Positions 48,832-57,568 are shown, counted from the stretch's first letter. The stretch is DNA of 64,000 nucleotides from Streptomyces sp. P9-A4 (GCF_036634195.1 NZ_JAZIFY010000001.1:1808501-1872500); one strand, 5' to 3'. Notes: generated from the letters alone by a model not told the origin. Numbers and translations: made by a program.

Positions 48832-51609
48832 GTGACCCAGAGGCACCGCAGGGACCGCAAGAAGAGACGACTCTTGTACGGAGCGGCGGCGGCTGTCGTC
48901 GCCACCGCCACGATCGGCACCATCGCGGTCGCCTCACCGGGCCTCCTCGGCGCGGCGGGCGACAAGGCGTCCGCGAGTGACGCTTCCCTCCAGTCGCAGT
49001 TCGCAAACGCGGCGCGCGAGTTCGACGTGCCGCAGAGCGTGCTGATGGCGGTGTCGTACCAGCAGACCCGCTGGGAGTCGCACGACGGGGAGCCCAGCAC
49101 CACCGGCGCGTACAACGTCATGGGTCTGACGAAGGTCGACCCGGACGACGTGGCCCAGAAGGTCACGGACGAGCAGATCGACCACTTCAACGGCTCCGGG
49201 CGCCCGGAGATCGAGAAGAAGTTCGACCGCGCGCTGGTCCGCCGCATCCTGGAGAAGGCCGTCGTCGACACCGACGACCCGCGGCTGCACACCCTGGACA
49301 AGGGTGCGGAGCTGATCGACAGCTCCACGGAGACCGTGCAGAACGACACCGCGGCCTCCATCCGCGCCGGTGCCGCGCTGCTCGCCGACTACCAGAAGCA
49401 GGCCGGCGCCGAGCTGTCCGACGACCCGGGCGACTGGTACCCGGCCGTGGCCCGGTACAGCCAGTCCCCGGAGCGGAAGGGCGCCGACCTCTTCGCGAAG
49501 CGCGTCTTCGCGTCGATCAAGAAGGGCGAGCGGGCGCTCACCCTGGACGGCGAGCAGGTCGCGCTGCCGGCCGACCCGTCGGCCGAGCCGGTCAAGCCCT
49601 CGAACGTCCCGCTGGCGGCCACCTTCGCCGCCACGACGGCGACCCCGACCCCCGAGTGCCCGACGAGTCTGAACTGCTCCTTCGTGCCGGTCCGCACGGA
49701 CCCGGGCGGCGCGCGCAACTACACGCCCGCCGACCGCCCCAACCAGGGCGTCGACATCCGGCAGATCGTCATCCACGACACCGAGGGCCCCTACCAGGGC
49801 TCGCTGGACACGCTGACCGACCCGAAGGGCGCGGGCAGCGCGCACTACCTGATCCGGGCCCAGGACGGCCAGGTCACCCAGATGCTGGAGAACAAGCAGC
49901 TGGCGTGGCACGCGGGCAACTGGACGCTCAACATGCACGCCATCGGCGTGGAGCACGAGGGCTTCGCCATGAAGGAGGGGAGCTGGTTCACCGAGCCCCA
50001 GTACCGCTCCTCCGCCGAGCTGGTGAAGTTCCTGGCGAGCAAGTACGGCGTCCCGATCGACCGCGAGCACATCATCGGGCACGACGAGGTGGCGCTCCAG
50101 ACCGACAACCGGGTCGCGAGCCTCCACTGGGACGCGGGCCCGTACTGGGACTGGAACTACTACATGTCCCTCCTGGGCGCCCCGCAGGGCGACAAGGGCG
50201 CCGGCGGTCTGCTCCGGGCCGGCCAGGTGGTCCGCGTGGTGCCGCCGTTCACCACGGCCAACCAGCCGAAGCTGACCACGGGCACCACCACCGCCACCCC
50301 GCGTCCGGCCAACTTCGGCTACCTCTACACCTCGCCGTCGACGAGCGCGACGACGCTGAAGGACCCGTACTTCACCTCGCTGTGGTCCGAGGGTTCCAAC
50401 TACGGCAACAAGGTCCGCGCGGGCGGCTCGTACGTGGTCGCCGAGTCCCGGACCGACTGGACCGCGATCTGGTACGCGGGCCAGAAGGCCTGGTTCTACA
50501 ACCCGGGCGGCCAGTACACCGTGCCCGTGAGCGGCGCCACGACCGTCAAGGTCAAGGCCGGGCTGAACTCGACCAACGTCTTCGGCCGCGCCTTCCCCGA
50601 CACCGCCGCCTACACGGCCGCCGGCCTCGCCGCCCCGGGCGACGAGAACGCCTTCCTGACGAAGTTCACCTTCGCCGCCGGCCAGGCCTACGTGAAGGCC
50701 GGCCCCGCGGTGAAGGGCGACGACTGGTTCGGCTCCGCCCAGCGGAACGTCGTCGGCAGCACGATGTTCGTGCCGATCCGCTTCCACCACAAGATCACCT
50801 GGGTGAAGCAGAGCGACATCGAGGAGGCGGCCGGCGCCGCCCCCGTCGCCACGAACAACCGCTACAACCTGCTCGCCCGTGACACCTCCGGTGTCCTGTG
50901 GCAGTACCAGGGCAACGGCACCGGCGCGTTCCTCTCCCGCTACCGCGTCGGCGGCGGCTGGAACGCGTACGACACCATCACTCCCCTGACCGCGCTGCGC
51001 GCCGACGGCACCGGTGACGCGGTGGCCCGTGAGGCCTCCGGCACGCTCTGGTACTACCAGGGCAGCGGCAACCCCGCCTCGCCGTTCAAGGCCCGGCTCA
51101 GGACCGGTGGCGGCTGGCAGGTCTACGACCGGATCCTCGGCATCCGCGACCTGAACGGCGACTCCAAGCCGGATCTGATCGCCCGGGAGAAGTCGGGCGT
51201 GCTCTGGTACTACCAGGGCACCGGCAACCCGGCGGTCCCGTTCGCCACCCGGCTCCGGGTCGGCGGTGGCTGGCAGACGTACAACCAGCTCATCAGCACC
51301 GGTGACCTGAACGGTGACGGCAGGGCCGACATGGTCGCCCGCGACACCACCGGCGTGCTCTGGTACTACCAGGGCACCGGCAAGCCCGCCACGCCGTTCG
51401 CACCCCGCGTCAGGGTCGGCGGCGGCTGGGGCGCCTACAACAGCATGGTGGGTCCGAGCGACCTCGACGCCGACGGCAAGGTCGACCTCGTCGCCCGGGA
51501 GTCCAGCGGCGCGATGTGGTTCTACAAGGGCACCGGCAAGCCCACCGCTCCCTTCGCCGCCCGTGTGCAGGTCGGCCCGGGCTGGCAGATCTACAACATG
51601 ATCTTCTGA
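48832..51609 (+). CDS. Secreted N-acetylmuramoyl-L-alanine amidase with C-terminal FG-GAP/VCBS-like repeats
   Basis: 925 residues. Start GTG 48832 has AGGGG upstream and yields a long signal peptide: basic RHRRDRKKRRLLYG, then a hydrophobic core ending near SASA. Next is a helical lysozyme-like segment (QFANAAREFDVPQSVLMAVSYQQTRWE). The central amidase_2 domain follows, with zinc-ligand histidines in IVIHDTEG and IIGHDEV and AWHAGNWTLNMHAIGVEHEG. A linker/SH3-like region leads to about five C-terminal repeats of roughly 46 residues (LLARD-SGVLW-YQG-G). The enzyme cleaves the glycan-peptide bond; the repeats probably bind wall polymers. Confidence 0.9.
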   Translation: MTQRHRRDRKKRRLLYGAAAAVVATATIGTIAVASPGLLGAAGDKASASDASLQSQFANAAREFDVPQSVLMAVSYQQTRWESHDGEPSTTGAYNVMGLTKVDPDDVAQKVTDEQIDHFNGSGRPEIEKKFDRALVRRILEKAVVDTDDPRLHTLDKGAELIDSSTETVQNDTAASIRAGAALLADYQKQAGAELSDDPGDWYPAVARYSQSPERKGADLFAKRVFASIKKGERALTLDGEQVALPADPSAEPVKPSNVPLAATFAATTATPTPECPTSLNCSFVPVRTDPGGARNYTPADRPNQGVDIRQIVIHDTEGPYQGSLDTLTDPKGAGSAHYLIRAQDGQVTQMLENKQLAWHAGNWTLNMHAIGVEHEGFAMKEGSWFTEPQYRSSAELVKFLASKYGVPIDREHIIGHDEVALQTDNRVASLHWDAGPYWDWNYYMSLLGAPQGDKGAGGLLRAGQVVRVVPPFTTANQPKLTTGTTTATPRPANFGYLYTSPSTSATTLKDPYFTSLWSEGSNYGNKVRAGGSYVVAESRTDWTAIWYAGQKAWFYNPGGQYTVPVSGATTVKVKAGLNSTNVFGRAFPDTAAYTAAGLAAPGDENAFLTKFTFAAGQAYVKAGPAVKGDDWFGSAQRNVVGSTMFVPIRFHHKITWVKQSDIEEAAGAAPVATNNRYNLLARDTSGVLWQYQGNGTGAFLSRYRVGGGWNAYDTITPLTALRADGTGDAVAREASGTLWYYQGSGNPASPFKARLRTGGGWQVYDRILGIRDLNGDSKPDLIAREKSGVLWYYQGTGNPAVPFATRLRVGGGWQTYNQLISTGDLNGDGRADMVARDTTGVLWYYQGTGKPATPFAPRVRVGGGWGAYNSMVGPSDLDADGKVDLVARESSGAMWFYKGTGKPTAPFAARVQVGPGWQIYNMIF
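50860..51606 (+). repeat. Tandem FG-GAP-like repeats in the amidase
   Basis: Five diverged copies of a ~46-residue unit, each with an ARE/ARD-x-SGVLWYYQG strand and RVGGGWxxYN, interspersed with Asp-rich DLNGDGxxD calcium-type loops. The DNA copies differ, so they are old. Confidence 0.8.
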
Positions 51610-51645
51610 TCCGATCGGGTAGCCGAAGGCAGTCGAACGGCTCAC

Positions 51646-51685
51646 GGGGCCCGGCTCGCACCGTCCACGGTGCGGACCGGGCCCC
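51646..51685 (+). terminator. Terminator of the amidase gene
   Basis: Arms GGGGCCCGG...GCACCGT and ACGGTGC...CCGGGCCCC form a hairpin (with a small internal mismatch) that ends 20 bases before the trpL -10. Confidence 0.75.
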
Positions 51686-51704
51686 GCTCCGCTTCCCGCT
51701 GGGC

Positions 51705-51710
51705 TACAGT
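51705..51710 (+). promoter_or_regulatory. trpL -10 box, leaderless
   Basis: TACAGT ends 6 nt before the leader-peptide ATG and no ribosome site is present, so the leader peptide should be read from the first transcribed base or very near it. Confidence 0.55.
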
Positions 51711-51716
51711 GCTCGC

Positions 51717-51773
51717 ATGTTCGCGCCTCAGATCCAGAACTGGTGGTGGACCGCTCACCCGGCGGCCCACTGA
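51717..51773 (+). CDS. trpL: trp leader peptide
   Basis: 18 codons: MFAPQIQNWWWTAHPAAH. Three consecutive Trp codons (51741-51749) sense charged tRNA-Trp. The peptide ends at TGA 51771-51773, before the attenuator. A trp attenuator with a similar leader has been described for the anthranilate synthase gene of Streptomyces venezuelae, so function is well supported. Confidence 0.92.
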   Translation: MFAPQIQNWWWTAHPAAH

Positions 51774-51819
51774 TCGCGCGTACACCGAACGCACAGGCCG
51801 CCCCGAGAGGGCGGCCTTT
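51761..51819 (+). promoter_or_regulatory. trp transcription attenuator
   Basis: Terminator stem AGGCCGCCC (51795-51803) with GGGCGGCCT (51809-51817), followed by TTTC. GGCGGCC within the last leader codons (51761-51767) is fully complementary to GGCCGCC of the terminator (51796-51802), forming a competing antiterminator. A ribosome stalled on the Trp codons leaves that segment free; one reaching the stop covers it. Confidence 0.88.
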
Positions 51820-51871
51820 CTCGTACCCGGGGCCGTTCCTCTCCGCACACCGACGGAAGGAACGACGGACC

Positions 51872-53743
51872 ATGGACCTCTCCCGTCTCCTCGACGACTC
51901 CTGCCCGCCCTTCGCCCTGCTGCGCCGCCGCACCCCCGGCCGCGACCACGACACCGTCGAGGTCCTGATCGGCCGGGTCCACGAGGCCGAGCGCCTCGCG
52001 GACCTTCCCGTCGGCCCCCGGCCGACGCTCGCCCTGGTGCCCTTCCGGCAGATCAGGGAGCGCGGCTTCGACGTCCGCGACGACGGCACCCCCCTCTCCG
52101 TCCTGGTCGCCGACGAGACCCACGAACTGCCGCTCGCCGAGGCCCTCGCGCAGCTTCCGGCGCACGACGTGACCGTCGAGGACGGCGGCTTCGACGTCTG
52201 TGACGAGGAGTACGCCGGGATCGTGCGGCGGGTCATCGACGAGGAGATCGGCTCGGGCGAGGGCGCCAACTTCGTCATCCGGCGCACCTACACCGGGGAG
52301 ATCCCCGGATTCGGCCGCGCCGACGCGCTCGCCCTGTTCCGGCGGCTGCTCTGCGGCGAGCGGGGCGCGTACTGGACCTTCGTCGTGCACACCGGCGACC
52401 GGACGCTCGTCGGGGCCAGCCCCGAGGTGCACGTCCGGATGACGGGCGGGACCGTCGTGATGAACCCGATCAGCGGCACGTACCGCTACCCGGCCGGGTC
52501 CGCCCCGACCCCCGACGGCCTGCTCGCCTTCCTCGCCGACCGCAAGGAGACCGAGGAGCTGTCGATGGTGGTCGACGAGGAGCTCAAGATGATGTGCACG
52601 GTCGGCGACATGGGCGGGGTGGTGATCGGACCGCGGCTCAAGGAGATGGCCCATCTCGCCCACACCGAGTACGAGCTGCGGGGACGCTCCAGCCTGGACG
52701 TGCGCGAGGTGCTGCGCGAGACGATGTTCGCGGCGACCGTCACCGGCTCGCCCGTGCAGAACGCCTGCCGGGTGATCGAGCGTCACGAAGCGGGCGGGCG
52801 CGGCTACTACGCCGGGGCCCTCGCCCTCCTCGGCACCGACGCGAACGGCGCCCAGACCCTGGACTCCCCCATCCTGATCCGTACCGCCGACATCGCCCCC
52901 GACGGGGGCCTGCGGGTGCCGGTCGGTGCCACGCTCGTCCGGCACTCGGATCCGGCGGGCGAGGTCGCCGAGACCCACGCCAAGGCGGCGGGGGTGCTCA
53001 CCGCGCTCGGGGTCCGGGAGGGCCGCCCGGCCGGCGGGGCGGCGCCGTCCGCCGCCGCGCTCGCCGACGATCCGCGGGTACGGGCCGCCCTGGACGCGCG
53101 CCGGGCGGACCTCGCGCCGTTCTGGCTGCGGATGCAGACCCGGTCGGCCGAACTGTCGGGCCACGCGCTGGTCATCGACGCCGAGGACACCTTCACGGCG
53201 ATGCTGGCGCACGTGCTGCGCTCCTCGGGCCTGGAGGTGTCGGTGCTCCGCTACGACGAGCCGGGGCTGCGCGAGCTGGCGCTCGCCCACGAGGGGCCGG
53301 TGGTCCTGGGCCCCGGGCCCGGCGACCCCTCGGACGCCGCCGACCCGAAGATGCGCTTCCTGCGCGGTCTGACGGCCGAGCTGGTGCGGGAGCACCGCCA
53401 CGGCCTGCTCGGCGTCTGCCTCGGGCACGAGCTGATCGCCGCCGAACTGGGCCTGGAGATCGTCCGCAAGCGGACCCCGTTCCAGGGGGCCCAGCTGCGG
53501 ATCGACCTCTTCGGACAGGAGCGGACGGTCGGCTTCTACAACAGCTTCACCGCCCGCTGCGACGACCGGACGGCGACGGAGCTGGCGCTGCACCGGATCG
53601 AGGTGAGCCGGGACGCGGAGACCGGCGAGGTGCACGCGCTGCGCGGGCCGGGCTTCGCGGGTGTGCAGTTCCACCCCGAGTCGGTGCTGACGACGGAGGG
53701 CGCGGCGCTGACGGCCGCGCTGCTCGCGGGCGTACTGGTCTGA
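51872..53743 (+). CDS. trpE: Fused anthranilate synthase (TrpE-TrpG)
   Basis: Converts chorismate and glutamine to anthranilate. 623 residues. Residues ~1-420 are the chorismate-binding TrpE part (VMNPISGTYRYPAG, ETEELSMVVDEELKMM, SPVQNACRVIERHE, GYYAGALALLG). Residues ~435-623 are the glutamine amidotransferase, with nucleophile Cys in LGVCLGHEL and His in VQFHPESV. ATG with GGAAGGA upstream. The classical N-terminal LLES tryptophan-site motif is not apparent, so feedback control may differ. Fused forms also occur in phenazine clusters, but the Trp attenuator ties this one to tryptophan. Confidence 0.94.
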   Translation: MDLSRLLDDSCPPFALLRRRTPGRDHDTVEVLIGRVHEAERLADLPVGPRPTLALVPFRQIRERGFDVRDDGTPLSVLVADETHELPLAEALAQLPAHDVTVEDGGFDVCDEEYAGIVRRVIDEEIGSGEGANFVIRRTYTGEIPGFGRADALALFRRLLCGERGAYWTFVVHTGDRTLVGASPEVHVRMTGGTVVMNPISGTYRYPAGSAPTPDGLLAFLADRKETEELSMVVDEELKMMCTVGDMGGVVIGPRLKEMAHLAHTEYELRGRSSLDVREVLRETMFAATVTGSPVQNACRVIERHEAGGRGYYAGALALLGTDANGAQTLDSPILIRTADIAPDGGLRVPVGATLVRHSDPAGEVAETHAKAAGVLTALGVREGRPAGGAAPSAAALADDPRVRAALDARRADLAPFWLRMQTRSAELSGHALVIDAEDTFTAMLAHVLRSSGLEVSVLRYDEPGLRELALAHEGPVVLGPGPGDPSDAADPKMRFLRGLTAELVREHRHGLLGVCLGHELIAAELGLEIVRKRTPFQGAQLRIDLFGQERTVGFYNSFTARCDDRTATELALHRIEVSRDAETGEVHALRGPGFAGVQFHPESVLTTEGAALTAALLAGVLV

Positions 53744-53749
53744 ACGTCC

Positions 53750-53784
53750 GACGGTGTCCTGGGCCGCCGGCTCAGGACACCGTC
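53750..53784. terminator. Bidirectional terminator trpE / protease
   Basis: Perfect 12-bp arms GACGGTGTCCTG and CAGGACACCGTC around an 11-nt loop. It overlaps the last codons of the convergent protease gene. Confidence 0.75.
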
Positions 53785-54554
53785 AGGCCCAGGTCCTTCG
53801 CGACCGCGCTGACCCGGGTGAAGACGGAGACCGGGAACTGGTCGTCGCAGTACTTGTTGCCGGTGGAGACGACACCGATGAGCTTGCCCCCGGCGGTCAG
53901 CGGGCCGCCGGAGTCACCCTTGCAGACGCTGTCGCGGGTGCCGGGGGCCGCGACCCCGCAGACCTTCAGCGCGCCGCTGTCGGTGGGGAAGGTGAAGGGA
54001 TCGCAGCTCTTGAGCGGCGCGAGGCGGAGCTCGGCGGCCTTGAGGCGGGTGGCGAGGCTGTCGCGGCCGGTACGGCCCCAGCCGGTGGTCGTCGCCTTGG
54101 TGCCGGAGGCGTAGAGCGCCTTGTCCTTCGGTCCCGCGACCGGCAGCGGCTTGTAGGGCATGGGCCGGTCCAGGGTGAGGACGGCCGCGTCGTAGGTGAG
54201 CGTGGACTGCTCGAACCGGGGGTGGACCTTGATCGAGGCGATGTGCCGGACCGTGCCCTTGGGGCTGTCCAGGGCGGTGCGCCCGCCGATGACGAGGAGC
54301 TCGCGGGGGGCCTCGGCGTCGGCCACGCAGTGCGCGGCGGTGAGGACCTTGGTGGGCGCGACCAGGGTGCCGCCGCAGAACTGGGTGCCGTCCGGGGTCT
54401 CGATGAGCATGGCGTACGGGTGGTCCGTCACGGTGGTGGAGCGGCCGCCGTGGACGGCGGCGGCCGGGGTCGCCACGGCCGCCACGCCCCCGGCGGCGGC
54501 GAGGACGGAGGCGGTGAGCGCGGCGGCGGTACGGCGCCGGACGGACGAGAACAT
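53772..54554 (-). CDS. Secreted trypsin-like serine protease (S1)
   Basis: 260 residues from ATG 54554, preceded by GGGGGA. Signal peptide MFSSVRRRTAAALTASVLAAAGGVAAVATPAAA, then chymotrypsin fold with catalytic His in TAAHC, Asp in TYDAAVL and Ser in GDSGGPL. Asp at the base of the specificity pocket (RDSVCKGDSGG) suggests cleavage after Arg/Lys. Six cysteines could make three disulfides. Mature N-terminus near VHGGRST resembles the IVGG-type activation site, but with HGG. Confidence 0.93.
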   Translation of the reverse strand: MFSSVRRRTAAALTASVLAAAGGVAAVATPAAAVHGGRSTTVTDHPYAMLIETPDGTQFCGGTLVAPTKVLTAAHCVADAEAPRELLVIGGRTALDSPKGTVRHIASIKVHPRFEQSTLTYDAAVLTLDRPMPYKPLPVAGPKDKALYASGTKATTTGWGRTGRDSLATRLKAAELRLAPLKSCDPFTFPTDSGALKVCGVAAPGTRDSVCKGDSGGPLTAGGKLIGVVSTGNKYCDDQFPVSVFTRVSAVAKDLGLTVS

Positions 54555-54604
54555 GTGATCCCCCACGGATGAGCGGCGCGCGGTCCGGTGACCGCGCCGC
54601 CTGG

Positions 54605-55630
54605 TCACGCTGGAGGATGCGCGGACCGGCCGGCGGGTTCCCTGGGGACGAGGACGTTCTCGCTGCGCCGTCCCGCGGTGTAGTCGAGGACGTTGCGGAC
54701 GGTGGTGTCGATGATCTGGCCGACCGCGTCCACCGTGTAGTACGCCTGGTGGGAGGTGACCACCACGTTCGGGAAGGTCACCAGCCGGGCGAGCGTGTCG
54801 TCCTCGACGACCTCCAGGGACTTGTCGAGGAAGAAGAGCCCGGCCTCCGCCTCGTACACGTCGAGGCCGACGCCGGCGAAGCGGCCGGCCCGGAGTTCGG
54901 TGACGAGCGCCTCGGAGTCGAGGAGCCCGCCCCGGCTGGAGTTCACCAGGATGACGTCGTCCTTCATGGCCTTGAGGGCGGCGGCGTCGATGATGTGCTG
55001 GGTGGACGGCAGCAGCGGTACGTGGAGGCTGATGAGGTCGGCCTCGGCGAAGAGCCGTTCCTTCTCGACGTACCGCATGCCGAGGGCGAGGCAGGCGGGG
55101 TTCTCGGCGACGTCCCAGCCGAGCAGGTTCATGCCGAAGCCGTGGGCGATCCGGGTGAACGCCTCGCCGATCTTGCCGGTGCCGAGGACCCCGACGGTAC
55201 GGCCCCGCAGGTCACGGCCCATCAGTCCGTCGAGCCGGAAGTCGAAGTCACGGGTCCGGTTGGAGGCGCGGACGATCCGCCGGTTGACGGCGGTGGCGAG
55301 GGTCCAGGCGAACTCCGCGACGGAGTACGGCGAGTAGTACGAGACCCGGGCGACGGTGATGCCGAGCCGCTCGGCGACCTCCAGGTCGATGTTGTTGAAG
55401 CCCGTGGAGCGCTGGGCGATCATCTGGGTCCCGCCGGCGGCGAGGGTCTGGAGGACCCGGTGGTCCAGGCTGGCGTTGACGCTGGTGGAGATGATCTCGT
55501 AGCCGGCCGCGATGGGGGCGGTGTCCTCGGTGAGGAAGACGCCCAGACAGCGGACGTCGTGGTGTCCCGCGAACGCCTTCTCGATCAGCGGCTTCTCGTC
55601 CGCCTGCACGCCGAATGCCAGGATTTCCAC
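54605..55630 (-). CDS. D-2-hydroxyacid dehydrogenase (D-lactate dehydrogenase-like)
   Basis: 341 residues from GTG 55630 with AGGGGAAA upstream. NAD fold VGVLGTGKIGEAFTRIAHGFGM; catalytic Arg in NSSRGGLLD, Glu in DVYEAEAG and His in TSHQAYYT. N-terminal FGVQADEKPLIEKAF and QRSTGFNNIDL resemble D-lactate dehydrogenases. Reduces pyruvate or a related 2-oxoacid with NADH. Its promoter region is the 58-bp gap from macR, which is filled by a large AT-rich palindrome likely to control it. Confidence 0.92.
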   Translation of the reverse strand: MEILAFGVQADEKPLIEKAFAGHHDVRCLGVFLTEDTAPIAAGYEIISTSVNASLDHRVLQTLAAGGTQMIAQRSTGFNNIDLEVAERLGITVARVSYYSPYSVAEFAWTLATAVNRRIVRASNRTRDFDFRLDGLMGRDLRGRTVGVLGTGKIGEAFTRIAHGFGMNLLGWDVAENPACLALGMRYVEKERLFAEADLISLHVPLLPSTQHIIDAAALKAMKDDVILVNSSRGGLLDSEALVTELRAGRFAGVGLDVYEAEAGLFFLDKSLEVVEDDTLARLVTFPNVVVTSHQAYYTVDAVGQIIDTTVRNVLDYTAGRRSENVLVPREPAGRSAHPPA

Positions 55631-55650
55631 GTGTTTCCCCTCAACGGGAC

Positions 55651-55684
55651 GATGGGCCGTATATGCGTGAATATACGACCCATC
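55651..55684 (-). promoter_or_regulatory. 34-bp palindrome upstream of D-2-hydroxyacid dehydrogenase
   Basis: Fourteen-base arms with one mismatch (outer GATGGG/CCCATC, inner CGTATAT/ATATACG) surround a six-base centre. It is unusually AT-rich for this genome and lies between the macR stop and the dehydrogenase start, 20 bp from the latter. It could be a repressor site overlapping the promoter, or a macR terminator, or both. Confidence 0.65.
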
Positions 55685-55688
55685 TGCC

Positions 55689-56360
55689 CTAGGCGTCGTC
55701 GAGGCCGCGCTCGATGGCGTACCTGACCAGCTCCACCCGGTTGTGGAGCTGGAGCTTGCCGAGGGTGTTCTGCACATGGTTCTGCACCGTGCGGTGCGAG
55801 ATGACCAGGCGCTCGGCGATCTGCTTGTAGCTGAGCCCCTTGGCGACGAGCCGCAGGACCTCCGTCTCGCGCTCGGTCAGCTCCGGGGCCTTCGGCTCGT
55901 CGGCGCCGGAGGCCGGAGCGGGCTCGGAGGCGAGGCGGCGGTACTCGCCGAGGACGAGCCCGGCGAGGCCCGGGGTGAAGACGGGGTCGCCGACCGCCGT
56001 CCGCCGCACGGCGTCGATCAGCTCCTCGGTGCTGGCGGACTTGAGGAGGTAGCCGGTGGCGCCCGACTTCACGGCCTCCAGGACGTCGGCGTGCTCGCCG
56101 CTCGCCGAGAGCACCAGGACCCGCAGCCGCGGCCGGCCGCCGACGAGTTCCTTGCACACCTGGACGCCCGGCTTCACCGGCAGGTTCAGGTCCAGGACGA
56201 GGACGTCGGGCCCGGCCGCGACGGCGCGGCGCACCGCCTGCTCCCCGTCGCCCGCGGTGGCGACGACGTCGAAGCCCGCCTCCGCCAGGTCGCGGGCGAC
56301 CGCGTCCCGCCACATCGGGTGGTCGTCGACCACCATCACCTTGATCGGCTGCTCGCTCAC
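55689..56360 (-). CDS. macR: NarL/LuxR-family response regulator MacR
   Basis: 223 residues. Receiver domain with acidic pocket (VVDDHPM), phospho-acceptor Asp in VLDLNLP, Ser/Ala switch VLSASG and Lys in LLKSAS; C-terminal LuxR helix-turn-helix ELTERETEVLRLVAKGLSYKQIAERLVISHRTVQNHVQNTLGKL. Start GTG overlaps the kinase stop as GTGA. Position relative to glkA and the sensor type fit S. coelicolor MacRS (SCO2120/2121), reported to affect actinorhodin and morphology. The symbol rests on recognition and context. Confidence 0.88.
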   Translation of the reverse strand: MSEQPIKVMVVDDHPMWRDAVARDLAEAGFDVVATAGDGEQAVRRAVAAGPDVLVLDLNLPVKPGVQVCKELVGGRPRLRVLVLSASGEHADVLEAVKSGATGYLLKSASTEELIDAVRRTAVGDPVFTPGLAGLVLGEYRRLASEPAPASGADEPKAPELTERETEVLRLVAKGLSYKQIAERLVISHRTVQNHVQNTLGKLQLHNRVELVRYAIERGLDDA

Positions 56361-57568
56361 TTCTCCCCTGCCTTCCCCCGTGGGACCTTCAACTCGACTT
56401 CCGTGCCCTGCCCGGGGACCGAGATCAGCTCGGCCTCGCCGCCCAGATCCCGCAGTCTCCCCCGGATGGAGAGGGCGACGCCCATCCGGCCCTCGCCCTC
56501 GGCCTGCGCGAGGCGGCCCTCCGGGATGCCGGGGCCGTCGTCCCGGACGGTGACGATCACCTCGTCCGGCCAGTCCTCGACGAGGATCCAGGCCTGCGCC
56601 TCCTCGCCCGCGTGCACCCGTACGTTGTCCAGGGCGGCGCCGACGGCGGCGGCCAGCTCGCGCGCGGCGGGCGGCGCCAGCAGCACGGGCGCACCCGGCT
56701 CGGAGAGGGTGACCCGGGCCCCGGCGCGCGGGGCGAGCAGCAGCCGCAGGTCCACGGGCGTGTCGTCGTCCGGTTCCTCGTCCACCTCGACGACCCGTAC
56801 GACGGCCCCCTCGGACTCGTCCTCGGAGACCAGGCTGGGCCGGGCGAGGCCGCCCGCGACGAGGGTGCGGAGGGCCACTTCCTGGTCGCCCGCCATCCGG
56901 CCGAGTTCGGCGGCCTCGCCGCCGAGCGCGGTGCCGCGCCGCTGCACCATGGCGAGGACCTGGAGGACGCTGTCGTGGATGTCGCGGGCGAGCCGCTCCC
57001 GTTCCCGGGTGGCGGCCTCGATCTCCAGGGCGCGGGCGAGGGTGCGCTCGGAGGCGCGGGCGACCTCGACGACGTATCCGATGGCGATGGAGGCGACCCA
57101 GACGAGGAGGACGTTGTGGAAGGTGTCCCGGCTGGGGTGGCCGCGCTCGACGATGTTGGCGACGGCGACGACGGAGGAGGCCACGCCGGCCCAGCGCCAA
57201 CCGCCCTTGATCGCGTATGCCAGGACGGCGCCGGCGGTCCATATCGACGGCAGGGTGGGGCCGTCGACGCTCTGGGCGTGGGCGTCGGCCAGCGGGGTGA
57301 GGAGGATGCCGACGACGGCCATGGTGAGGTCGGCGCAGAGGAAGCGCCGGGTGCAGCTGGCCGCGTTCGCCACCTTGGGGAGGGTGGCGAGGGTCCAGAC
57401 GCACATCACCGCCAGATAGGCGACGGCGACCCAGGGCCGTTCGAACCGGTCCCTGCCGAACACGAACAGCAGGACCGCGTAGACCATGGTCAGAAGGCGG
57501 TAGCCGGTCAGGGCCCGCCACAACGGCTGCTCGACCGACATGCGCACGACACGCTCGCGCCTGGCCAT
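56357..57568 (-). CDS. macS: MacS-family sensor histidine kinase
   Basis: About 403 residues from ATG 57568; a GTG/ATG choice exists because the frame extends 14 codons upstream and another ATG is at 57541. Five to six N-terminal membrane helices (to about residue 170), then the HisKA_3-like dimerisation helix with phospho-acceptor His in LARDIHDSVLQVL, and an ATPase domain with N-box LDNVRVHA and G-box DDGPGIPEG. It lacks a large extracellular loop, so it probably senses within the membrane. Coupled to macR. Confidence 0.88.
   Translation of the reverse strand: MARRERVVRMSVEQPLWRALTGYRLLTMVYAVLLFVFGRDRFERPWVAVAYLAVMCVWTLATLPKVANAASCTRRFLCADLTMAVVGILLTPLADAHAQSVDGPTLPSIWTAGAVLAYAIKGGWRWAGVASSVVAVANIVERGHPSRDTFHNVLLVWVASIAIGYVVEVARASERTLARALEIEAATRERERLARDIHDSVLQVLAMVQRRGTALGGEAAELGRMAGDQEVALRTLVAGGLARPSLVSEDESEGAVVRVVEVDEEPDDDTPVDLRLLLAPRAGARVTLSEPGAPVLLAPPAARELAAAVGAALDNVRVHAGEEAQAWILVEDWPDEVIVTVRDDGPGIPEGRLAQAEGEGRMGVALSIRGRLRDLGGEAELISVPGQGTEVELKVPRGKAGEK

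Noticed and set aside
48934..52287. 1117-codon antisense open frame over the amidase and trpE
   Set aside because: Shadow of genes with signal peptide, catalytic motifs and leader peptide on the + strand.
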